From contig JAEZIV010000155.1 in NCBI GenBank assembly GCA_023436515.1, positions 1 through 8,317 on the forward strand: DNA of 8,317 nucleotides. Reading direction: 5' to 3'. The stretch comes from Bacillota bacterium (GTDB taxonomy: Bacteria > Bacillota > Clostridia > Acetivibrionales > DSM-1351). This document shows, one piece after another, positions 1 through 6,139 of the stretch (its first letter is position 1; each line of letters starts with the position of its first letter). The position numbers were made by a program, and so were the translations under genes. Below the pieces are notes generated by a model, which saw only the letters and a list, made by a program, of their open reading frames with translations, did no database searches and was not told where the DNA came from.

Positions 1-1
1 A

Positions 2-805
2 TCCCAAGCATGCTCGGCTATATGGATTGTACTGCATTTTATTGTGGGTAACAGTACCTTAAAGATAAAGGTTAAGTACTTCAAACTTGAAAAATCAATA
101 ATAATGGGAATACTATCAATAGGTATAGCACCCTTTTCAATGCAGCTGGCACAATGCTTATTAACTATAATACTCAACTCAAAGCTTAAGCAGTACGGAG
201 GAGATGTAGCTATCTCAGGAATGGGTGTTTTAAATAGTATTATGACCCTAATAATGACGCCCATTATTGGTATTAATCAGGGTTCATTGCCCATTATCGG
301 CTATAACTTCGGTGCGAAGAATTATGACCGTGTTAAGAGAGTACTAAAATATGCGATATTTGGAGCTACAGCTATATCTACATTAGGCTTCCTGGTTGTC
401 CAGCTATTTCCAACCCAACTGCTCTCCCTATTTACCAGTGATGTTGAGCTTATTGAATTTGGTTCGGAATTAATGGTTTATTTCCTTCTAATGCTTCCAG
501 TCGTAGGCTTCCAGATAATCGGCTCAGGCTTTTTCCAAGCCATAAGAAAGGCCGGAAAATCAATGGTACTCAACCTGTCCAGGCAGGTTCTGATTTTGAT
601 CCCAGCTCTGTTAATACTGCCTTACTTCTTTGATATGAAGGGTGTTTTTGCCGCCGGGCCTATATCTGACTTCCTTGCTGCGGTGTTAACGGCATTCTGG
701 CTTATAAAGGAAATGAAAAAGCTCGGAGCAGATAGTCCTATAGGTGATATTCCAGCTTTACACGAAGAGATGGTGGTAAAGCCTACTTTAGCAGAAGCAG
801 AGTAA
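2..805 (+). CDS. MATE-family multidrug efflux transporter, C-terminal part (5' end outside window)
   Basis: This is the C-terminal part of a multi-antimicrobial extrusion (MATE) permease, a membrane antiporter that exports cationic drugs or metabolites using a H+ or Na+ gradient. The reading frame is open to the left edge. A GTG at 44 is in frame, but the codons before it (SQACSAIWIVLHFI) continue the protein in a typical MATE way, so 44 is not the true start. The 267 visible codons are a little over half of the usual ~450 aa. The second-half signature is clear: GINQG at visible residues 90-94 followed by GYNFGAKNYDRV at about 100-111, the pattern of MepA-like members. Several hydrophobic segments follow, and then a hydrophilic tail ending in AEAE. 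The substrate cannot be read from the sequence. The gene is followed by a terminator at 924-967 and appears to end its transcription unit. Confidence 0.9.
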   Translation, partial: SQACSAIWIVLHFIVGNSTLKIKVKYFKLEKSIIMGILSIGIAPFSMQLAQCLLTIILNSKLKQYGGDVAISGMGVLNSIMTLIMTPIIGINQGSLPIIGYNFGAKNYDRVKRVLKYAIFGATAISTLGFLVVQLFPTQLLSLFTSDVELIEFGSELMVYFLLMLPVVGFQIIGSGFFQAIRKAGKSMVLNLSRQVLILIPALLILPYFFDMKGVFAAGPISDFLAAVLTAFWLIKEMKKLGADSPIGDIPALHEEMVVKPTLAEAE

Positions 806-923
806 GTTTCCCTTTTCTGTACTGGTTAATCATGCACTGATTGACGGATTACATGTGTGTCAATATTTCGAAACTAGCAAAATTACATTGATAGGTTATG
901 AAGTTGCCAATATAGATTATAGG

Positions 924-967
924 ATAGGAGGTGCATTCTTCCAACTAATGCACTTCCTATTTATTTT
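924..967 (+). terminator. Rho-independent terminator after the MATE gene
   Basis: ATAGGAGGTGCAT (924-936) pairs with ATGCACTTCCTAT (948-960): 13 pairs including one G-U, around an 11-nt loop, followed by the U-rich tail TTATTTT (961-967). The tail lies on the + side, so it fits termination of transcription from the MATE gene, whose stop is about 120 nt upstream. The downstream flank on the - strand is much less T-rich. Confidence 0.75.
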
Positions 968-1112
968 GTCTATTCCAGAGATTCATCATCAGCCCCACTC
1001 CCGCTTTTTGACTTTAGATTAAGTATTGCTATCATATCTTGAATGGTTATAGTTGTTTTTTACCTTTTATAGCCTGGAGTAAAATGCTATTATGTTTTTA
1101 GTCAGAATACTG

Positions 1113-1126
1113 CGAACAAATGTTTG
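1113..1126. promoter_or_regulatory. LexA/SOS-box-like operator
   Basis: CGAAC-AAAT-GTTTG is a near-perfect inverted repeat, extendable to 16 bp as GCGAACAAATGTTTGC with one mismatched pair. It fits the Gram-positive LexA pattern GAAC-N4-GTTY (B. subtilis type CGAAC-N4-GTTCG), with one base off the symmetric form in the right arm. It overlaps the putative -35 region of the ABC operon promoter, where a repressor would block RNA polymerase. The assignment rests on motif match and position only; such a short pattern could occur by chance. Confidence 0.4.
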
Positions 1127-1153
1127 CTTTTTGATGGTTGATTGTGTTAAAAT
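1124..1153 (+). promoter_or_regulatory. Candidate sigma-A promoter (extended -10) of the ABC operon
   Basis: TAAAAT (1148-1153) matches five of six positions of the -10 consensus and is preceded by TG-N (1145-1147), an extended -10. The best -35 is TTGCTT (1124-1129) at 18-nt spacing, which is weak (TTG only). Extended -10 promoters often tolerate a weak -35. Transcription would begin near 1160, giving a leader of roughly 80 nt before the ABC start codon. Confidence 0.35.
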
Positions 1154-1224
1154 ATGGATTACTGGATAAATGTGCTATTTATTATATAGTTATTCATTTG
1201 TTAGGATTTTATGTAATAACCAAT

Positions 1225-1232
1225 GGGGGGAG
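1225..1232 (+). promoter_or_regulatory. Ribosome binding site deciding a TTG start for the first ABC gene
   Basis: GGGGGGAG ends 5 nt before TTG 1238. The in-frame ATG at 1223 overlaps this site and has no Shine-Dalgarno of its own at a suitable distance (the only AGGA lies about 15 nt upstream, at 1203-1206). This favours TTG 1238 as the start. Confidence 0.6.
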
Positions 1233-1237
1233 CCGCT

Positions 1238-3142
1238 TTGGAAAAGAAACAAAAAGAGATTTCTAATCTTACTTCGATAAAGAACAATATATTTGCCATG
1301 AAAATGGCATGGAACATTAACAAAGGCAATGTTGTACATACCTTAATATTATCCCTGCTTGGGTATTTTGAGTGGGTATTTTTTAGTGCTGTTTTCATGC
1401 GATATCTTGTAAACGCTTTTGAAAAGGAAATGAGCTTCGCTAGTATTCTCAGCTTCATTCTGATATGCGGAGCAGCCTTCTGCCTGATGGGTCTTTATAG
1501 AAGCTATGTAAGCAATGTAACTTATCCTTTGAACGATACCATTACATATGAAAAGCTTTATGAGAAGCTATATCAAAAAGCCAGAAATGTTGAAGTAAGC
1601 TGCTTTGAAGATTCCGAATTCTATAATAAGTACACTATGGCTATAGATGGTGCTGGGGACAAAATAACAAGCGTGGTTAGAAATCTTTGGGGTATTTTAG
1701 CAGGCTCAATTGCTACTGTTGCTGTTTTTTACTCCATGTATGACATCGATAAGGTTGCTGTATTATTTGTAGTTTTCCCCATTATCGGCAACTTTATTTT
1801 TGGCGGTATTATGAATAAGCTTGTTTTGAAGAGATACAAGGAGAGCATACCAGGTGAGAGGGTTTTTCAGTATGTAAACAGGGTTATGTATCTTTCAGAA
1901 TATGCCAAGGAAATGAGGCTGTCAAATATATACCGTCTGATAAGAGAAAAATATACCTCTGCTCTAAACAGAAATATTAGTATTGCTTCAAAATATGCTG
2001 TAAAATTAATTCCAATTGAAGTATTAAAGGTTGTATTCACATTTTCTATTATATTTGAAGGTGTACTGCTTTATGGTGCCTATAAGGCAATTATTGTTAA
2101 GAGCATATCACTTTCAGAGCTGGCAGTGCTTTCAAGTACAATGGTGGCAGCTACCTGGATACTTATAGGGTTATTCGACAATATTGTGGAGACCATGAAG
2201 AACGGCTTATTTGTGAATAATCTCAAAACCTTTATTGAATATAAGGAGAAAATCCCGGAGGATTGGGATGGACTAATACCCTCACCCGTAATCAAATCCA
2301 TTGAGTTCAGAAACGTGAGCTTTATATACAAGGATAATAAATATGCTTTAAAAAATCTGAGCTTTACGATTTCAGAAAACAGCACTGTGGCTGTTGTTGG
2401 CCATAATGGTGCCGGAAAATCTACCATAATCAAGCTTTTGTTCCGCTTATATGATCCAACCGAGGGAGAAATTCTGGTAAACGGAAGAAATATCAAGGAA
2501 TACAATCTGAGGGCATACAGGCAATTGTTTGCAGCTGCCTTTCAGGATTACAAGGTACTTGCCCTCTCGATAAAGGATAATGTACTTATGGGACATAAGG
2601 TTGAAAATGAGGATGCAGCTGTCATAGAAGCGTTAAAGAAGGCAGGTGTATACGAAAAAGTCGAATCCCTTCCAAAGGGTATAAATACAATACTGACAAA
2701 GGAATTTGATGAGGATGGTGCTATTCTGTCAGGAGGGCAGTATCAGAAAATTGTGGTAGCACGAGCATTCGTTCGAAACTCCCCCATTAAAGTATTTGAC
2801 GAACCGTCCTCAGCTCTAGACCCCATTGCTGAATTTGAATTGTATAAAAGCATTATGACCGAGAGCAGAGATAAAACTATGATATTTATATCTCATCGAC
2901 TTTCGTCTGTGAGAAATGCTGACAGGGTTTTTATGTTCGAACAGGGTGAGCTTATCGAACAGGGAACTCACGAGGAACTGATGAGGTTGAAGGGCTCCTA
3001 TGCTGATATGTATACCAAACAGGCAATGAACTATATGGCAGTGAGTAATTCAGAAGAACTCTCAAATAGTATGGCAAATTTGAAAAACAGAAGTAAGGAC
3101 ATTTCCGATGTAAACGAAGAGGAAGAGGGGGTTGCAATATGA
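1238..3142 (+). CDS. ABC transporter half-protein (permease fused to ATPase), first of a heterodimeric pair
   Basis: This is a 634-aa half-transporter: an N-terminal membrane domain with about six hydrophobic segments (near 32-54, 67-87, 151-168, 172-191, 262-284, 295-317) and a C-terminal ATPase. The ATPase has Walker A GHNGAGKST (388-396), Q-loop Q436, signature LSGGQ (497-501), Walker B ending D521-E522, D-loop SALD (525-528) and H-loop H553, so every catalytic residue is present. The Walker B strand reads IKVFDE, with an unusual lysine among the hydrophobic residues. The cytoplasmic part of the membrane domain carries CFEDSEFYNKY and YVNRVMYLSEYAKEMRL, also found in the next gene. After the ATPase comes an extra hydrophilic, acidic tail of about 38 residues, missing from its partner. 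The likely role is ATP-driven export, with a partner encoded immediately downstream. The subfamily resembles lantibiotic/peptide exporters (NisT/SpaT-like), but no substrate gene is visible. The alternative start is ATG 1223 (639 aa). Confidence 0.88.
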   Translation: MEKKQKEISNLTSIKNNIFAMKMAWNINKGNVVHTLILSLLGYFEWVFFSAVFMRYLVNAFEKEMSFASILSFILICGAAFCLMGLYRSYVSNVTYPLNDTITYEKLYEKLYQKARNVEVSCFEDSEFYNKYTMAIDGAGDKITSVVRNLWGILAGSIATVAVFYSMYDIDKVAVLFVVFPIIGNFIFGGIMNKLVLKRYKESIPGERVFQYVNRVMYLSEYAKEMRLSNIYRLIREKYTSALNRNISIASKYAVKLIPIEVLKVVFTFSIIFEGVLLYGAYKAIIVKSISLSELAVLSSTMVAATWILIGLFDNIVETMKNGLFVNNLKTFIEYKEKIPEDWDGLIPSPVIKSIEFRNVSFIYKDNKYALKNLSFTISENSTVAVVGHNGAGKSTIIKLLFRLYDPTEGEILVNGRNIKEYNLRAYRQLFAAAFQDYKVLALSIKDNVLMGHKVENEDAAVIEALKKAGVYEKVESLPKGINTILTKEFDEDGAILSGGQYQKIVVARAFVRNSPIKVFDEPSSALDPIAEFELYKSIMTESRDKTMIFISHRLSSVRNADRVFMFEQGELIEQGTHEELMRLKGSYADMYTKQAMNYMAVSNSEELSNSMANLKNRSKDISDVNEEEEGVAI

Positions 3143-4956
3143 GTAGCAGTACAAGTACAAAGCAGCCATTTAAGCAAGTATGGGATAATAACATGTTTAT
3201 ATTGAAGATTTGCTTTTCAGCCTCGCCGGTGTACATAATTGCATTTATATTTGATGTTTTCAGAAACCAATTTCTTATTTTTCTTGAACATACTTATGGT
3301 ATCGGATATATACTGGAGTCTGTTGAATACGGGAGACCCTTTTACGATGTGGCGGTATTTATAGTTGTCCTATTCATATTAATTGGAATAGGCATGATAT
3401 ACGGAGCCTTTGTAAATCAGCTGATATCACAAAAGGCCTTACCAAAAATGAAAAAGAAACTGAAGTTTTTGCTGTATGAAAAGGCCCAGGAGCTTGATTT
3501 GGAATGCTATGACAATCCAGAGTACTATAATGAGTTTGTTTTAGCAGTATCTGAGGCCGACAAGCAGGTTGACCGTCTGATAGAGTTCTTAAACAAGCTT
3601 GTTACCGGGCTGACTGTTTTTGCAACTACAGGAGGCTACTTTCTGGTGAAAGATTGGTTCTCTGTAATATTTGTTGTGGTTTCCTTTGTCTTCTCCTTTA
3701 TGCTAATGCAGATTTTTAATAAAATAAACTTTAAAATCCGCATGGAAAAGAATCCTGAGGAAAGAAAAAGAGCCTATGTAAACAGAGTTTTCTACCTTAA
3801 TGATTATGCTAAGGAGCTCAGATTAAATCCCGATGTTTCACAAAAGCTGTTTGACAAGTTCAAGGAAGCCAATAAAAAGATATACGATACTGATAAAGCT
3901 AATGCAAAAAGAAAATTTACAATTAGCTTCTTAAGAGATTACGTTTCAAATGATTTTGTCAGTGATGTGCTTTACATAACGTATCTTGTATATAAAGCGA
4001 CAGTGCTAAGCCTTTTATCTTACAGCAGTGTGGTAATACTGTTTAATTCCTTTGGAAGGCTGAAGAGAAGTCTGAGGATAATGACCGAGATTTATCCCTA
4101 TGCCTGTGAAACAAGCCTGTATGTAGATAAAATACGAAACTTTCTCAGCTATGAGCCCAAGATTGTTAGTAAAAAGAAGCTTGATGTACCGAGTGAGCCG
4201 ATGGCGCTTAAACTAAAAAGCGTATCCTTTTCATACAAGGAAGGGGAGCAAAGTGTTATAAATAATATAGATATGCTCATCAAGCCTTATGAAAAAGTTG
4301 CTCTTGTAGGCTACAACGGTGCAGGTAAGACAACCTTGATAAAGCTGCTGATGCGTCTGTATGATGTAAATGAAGGAAAAATATTTTTAGGTGGAATTGA
4401 CATTAAGGATTTTGATGTGAGTAAATATCATGAGTATGTGGGAACTGTTTTTCAGGACTATATGCTCTATGCTGCCACCGTTAAGGAAAATGTATTAATG
4501 GATAATGCTGAGGGAGTACCGGAGCAACCTATTATGACGGCTTTGGAGCAAAGTGGCTTCGCAGAAAGACTTAAAAAGTTTGAGCGAGGAATTGAAACTC
4601 CATTAACAGCAGAATTTGAGGAGAACGGAGTCAACCTGTCAGGGGGAGAAGCACAAAAAATTGCAATATCCAGGGCATTTTACAAGGATTCCAGCCTTAT
4701 AATTCTGGATGAACCTTCCTCCGCACTGGACCCAATAGCAGAATATCAGCTGAACCAGTCAATGCTTGAAGCGGCAGCTAACAAGACTGTAGTATTCATT
4801 TCTCATAGACTATCAACAACCCGCTTAGCAGACAAAATATACATGCTGGAAAACGGGAAAATCATTGAGAGCGGAAGCCATGAGGAGCTTTTGAAGCTAA
4901 ACGGCAAGTATGCGGAAATGTGGCGTGTTCAGGCAGGCCAGTATATAACAGCCTAG
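3139..4956 (+). CDS. ABC transporter half-protein (permease fused to ATPase), second of a heterodimeric pair
   Basis: This 605-aa half-transporter starts with an ATG overlapping the previous stop (ATGA), with AGGGGG at 3126-3131 as ribosome binding site, so translation is probably coupled. The membrane domain has hydrophobic segments near 20-45, 70-92, 150-168, 172-193 and 277-302. It also has CYDNPEYYNEF (123-133) and YVNRVFYLNDYAKELRL (213-229), counterparts of motifs in the upstream protein. The ATPase has Walker A GYNGAGKTT (391-399), Q439, signature LSGGE (500-504), Walker B ending D524-E525, D-loop SALD (528-531) and H556. Both catalytic glutamates are kept in the pair, so it shows no degenerate ATP site of the TM287/288 kind. 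The partners most likely form one exporter of unknown cargo in the cytoplasmic membrane. The protein ends right after the ATPase, with no tail. The next gene is convergent, so the operon probably ends here. Confidence 0.9.
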   Translation: MSSSTSTKQPFKQVWDNNMFILKICFSASPVYIIAFIFDVFRNQFLIFLEHTYGIGYILESVEYGRPFYDVAVFIVVLFILIGIGMIYGAFVNQLISQKALPKMKKKLKFLLYEKAQELDLECYDNPEYYNEFVLAVSEADKQVDRLIEFLNKLVTGLTVFATTGGYFLVKDWFSVIFVVVSFVFSFMLMQIFNKINFKIRMEKNPEERKRAYVNRVFYLNDYAKELRLNPDVSQKLFDKFKEANKKIYDTDKANAKRKFTISFLRDYVSNDFVSDVLYITYLVYKATVLSLLSYSSVVILFNSFGRLKRSLRIMTEIYPYACETSLYVDKIRNFLSYEPKIVSKKKLDVPSEPMALKLKSVSFSYKEGEQSVINNIDMLIKPYEKVALVGYNGAGKTTLIKLLMRLYDVNEGKIFLGGIDIKDFDVSKYHEYVGTVFQDYMLYAATVKENVLMDNAEGVPEQPIMTALEQSGFAERLKKFERGIETPLTAEFEENGVNLSGGEAQKIAISRAFYKDSSLIILDEPSSALDPIAEYQLNQSMLEAAANKTVVFISHRLSTTRLADKIYMLENGKIIESGSHEELLKLNGKYAEMWRVQAGQYITA

Positions 4957-5021
4957 TATTCTTCTAAACCAAAACAACCAATTGGCATTGAGGATGACCT
5001 TCATATGCCCGTTAATAATAG

Positions 5022-5064
5022 CAATGCAGCAGAAGAAAGCCATTTCATTCTGCTGCATTGTATT
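5022..5064. terminator. Bidirectional rho-independent terminator between convergent genes
   Basis: CAATGCAGCAGAA (5022-5034) pairs perfectly with TTCTGCTGCATTG (5048-5060), giving a 13-bp stem with a 13-nt loop. On the + strand it is followed by TATTTT. On the - strand it begins 4 nt after the EamA stop codon and is followed by CTATTATTAA. It lies between the ABC operon (ending 4956) and the EamA gene (ending 5065). The T-run is better on the + side, so efficiency may differ by direction. Confidence 0.8.
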
Positions 5065-5928
5065 TTACAACAGTAGAGTAAGTGTTCCGGCAGATATGCA
5101 AACCAAACCTACAAATGCTTTTGCCGATAGCTTTTCCTTAAGCAGAAAATATGAGAACGCAACGGTAAAAACAATACTCAGTTTATCAATTGGAACCACA
5201 ATACTTACCTGTCCAAGCTGAAGTGCTCTGTAATAGCACAGCCAGGAGAGTCCCGTCGTAATACCTGATAGGCATATATAGAACAGGCTTTTCCTGTCTA
5301 GCACCTTTATTTCGCCATGCTTTCCTTGGATATACACTATAATCCATGCCATTATTAATACAACGACAGTTCTGATGGCAGTGCCAAGATTTGACTCCAC
5401 ATTCTCAATACCTACCTTGGCAAGAATTGAGGTCAGGCTTGCGAATACTGCAGATAGGGCCGCATACAAGAGCCAGGACTTTTTGGTCGTAGTACTGTCT
5501 ATTATTTTCTTTTGCTTTCCTATCATCAAATAGGTTCCAATAGCTATACCAATAATTCCTATTAGCTTTGGTACTGTCATTGCTTCTCCAAGTATAAAAA
5601 CTGCAAGAATCATAGTCAGTACTGTACTTGATTTATCAATGGGGGTTACCTTGTTTACATTACCCAGCTGAAGGGCTTTAAAATAGCATATCCAGGAACC
5701 TCCCGTTGCCAGGCCTGACAAGACTAAAAAAAGAAGGGCTTTACTGCTGATAGAATTGATTGTTGCTTGTGAACCCACTAAAAAAACCATTAACCAGGAG
5801 AATAACAGAATTATAATGGTTCTTATTGCAGTTGCAACATTTGAATCCACATTTTTAACACCAATTTTTGCCAATATGGCAGTGCTTCCTGCGAATAATG
5901 CAGAACCCAAGGCGAACAATAACCACAT
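5065..5928 (-). CDS. EamA/DMT-superfamily permease made of two fused, closely similar halves
   Basis: This 287-aa integral membrane protein belongs to the drug/metabolite transporter superfamily (EamA domain). It has about ten hydrophobic segments, five per half. The halves are residues 1-136 and 151-287, joined by a short charged linker (GKQKKIIDSTTTKK). Aligned with a constant 150-residue offset and no gaps, they share about 60 of 136 residues by eye. Both contain LAK-[IV]-G, SN-x2-TAIRT, LSG-x-[AT]TG-x-SW-x-CY, ALQLG and PIDK. These motifs recall the stand-alone ~140-aa EamA proteins (COG2510-like), so this gene looks like a fused duplication of one. I chose ATG 5928 because GGGAGG at 5937-5942 lies 8 nt upstream; an in-frame TTG at 5934 is only 2 nt from that site. 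Substrate and direction are unknown; the superfamily includes exporters and importers of amino acids, sugars and drugs. It is monocistronic, convergent with the ABC operon and divergent from the Ger genes. Confidence 0.85.
   Translation of the reverse strand: MWLLFALGSALFAGSTAILAKIGVKNVDSNVATAIRTIIILLFSWLMVFLVGSQATINSISSKALLFLVLSGLATGGSWICYFKALQLGNVNKVTPIDKSSTVLTMILAVFILGEAMTVPKLIGIIGIAIGTYLMIGKQKKIIDSTTTKKSWLLYAALSAVFASLTSILAKVGIENVESNLGTAIRTVVVLIMAWIIVYIQGKHGEIKVLDRKSLFYICLSGITTGLSWLCYYRALQLGQVSIVVPIDKLSIVFTVAFSYFLLKEKLSAKAFVGLVCISAGTLTLLL
5068..5928 (-). repeat. Intragenic direct duplication (two EamA half-repeats, 450-nt period)
   Basis: Segments 5521-5928 and 5068-5478 encode the N- and C-terminal halves of the EamA protein in the same orientation, offset by exactly 450 nt. 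The similarity is also visible in places at DNA level, for example around the Trp-x-Cys-Tyr / ALQLG coding stretches near 5662-5720 and 5212-5270. The two copies have diverged well beyond a recent perfect repeat. Confidence 0.65.
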
Positions 5929-5936
5929 ACCCAAGG

Positions 5937-5942
5937 CCTCCC
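5937..5942 (-). promoter_or_regulatory. Ribosome binding site deciding the EamA start
   Basis: GGGAGG on the - strand lies 8 nt before ATG 5928 and only 2 nt before the alternative TTG 5934. The spacing favours the ATG. Confidence 0.7.
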
Positions 5943-6129
5943 AACTGAAGCAAACGTGCTATCTAAAATATATTTTACCCAAGTCTGTAAGAATTAAAAG
6001 CTTTTTTTGTATATGTTATCCAATATATTTTTTTGACTAAGAATAGGTGTATGTGAGCAGACTAAATCGGTGGGAGAGTTATATGGTTTTTCATAAAATC
6101 GAAGGTGTTTCATCCTATGGGAAGTAAAT

Positions 6130-6133
6130 GGAG
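6130..6133 (+). promoter_or_regulatory. Ribosome binding site favouring ATG 6140 for the gerA-type gene
   Basis: GGAG lies 6 nt before ATG 6140. The upstream in-frame ATG 6128 has only a poorer GGGA (6119-6122) at 5 nt, so the downstream ATG is preferred, though not decisively. Confidence 0.45.
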
Positions 6134-6139
6134 ATCATC

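Larger units (their letters stand above)
806..1237. other. Intergenic region between the MATE gene and the ABC operon
   Basis: This stretch of about 430 nt has no convincing protein gene. It holds a rho-independent terminator (924-967), a LexA-like inverted repeat (1113-1126), a candidate promoter (1124-1153) and the ribosome binding site of the first ABC gene (1225-1232). A very short - strand open frame (970-1059) is discussed only as a finding. The rest (806-923 and 968-1112) shows nothing I can name. I saw no tRNA, riboswitch core or insertion-sequence end. Confidence 0.6.

Noticed and set aside
840..864. ATTGAC...GTCAAT inverted repeat after the MATE stop
   Set aside because: It has only a 6-bp arm with no continued pairing and no T-run; too weak for a terminator or operator call.
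1189..1220. GTTATT / AATAAC pairing in the ABC leader
   Set aside because: It is a 6-bp AT-rich stem with a 20-nt loop; not convincing as an attenuator or riboswitch.
1201..1458. 85-codon - strand open frame over the start of the first ABC gene
   Set aside because: It is antisense to a gene with clear family motifs and shows no recognisable protein features.
2080..2505. 141-codon - strand open frame inside the first ABC gene
   Set aside because: It lies opposite the Walker A coding region and its composition follows from the complementary coding frame; it is a shadow.
2952..3236. 94-codon - strand open frame across the junction of the two ABC genes
   Set aside because: It is antisense to the ABC1 tail and ABC2 start and has no motif.
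4984..5009. Imperfect hairpin (GGCAT-TGAGG / CCTTCA-TATGCC) after the second ABC gene
   Set aside because: It has bulges and no U-tract follows; the stem-loop at 5022-5060 is a far better terminator.
4982..5221. 79-codon + strand open frame
   Set aside because: It crosses the terminator hairpin and the 3' end of the EamA gene in antisense, with no ribosome binding site.
5996..6008. AAAAGCTTTT followed by more T, resembling a small terminator
   Set aside because: The 5-bp arms have no loop, so it cannot form a real stem, and it lies in a divergent region where no + strand transcript needs to end.
6033..6038. TTGACT, a good sigma-A -35 sequence upstream of the gerA-type gene
   Set aside because: No acceptable -10 hexamer lies 16-19 nt downstream.
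5756..6040. 94-codon + strand open frame
   Set aside because: It is antisense to the 5' end of the EamA gene and runs into AT-rich intergenic DNA; no family features.
6111..6117. CATCCTA, which fits a sigma-G -10 (CAT-N-H-TA) for the Ger operon
   Set aside because: No matching -35 (G-H-AT-R) stands at 17-18 nt, and transcription would start almost at the start codon. GAATA at 6041 and GTATG at 6049 have no -10 at proper spacing.
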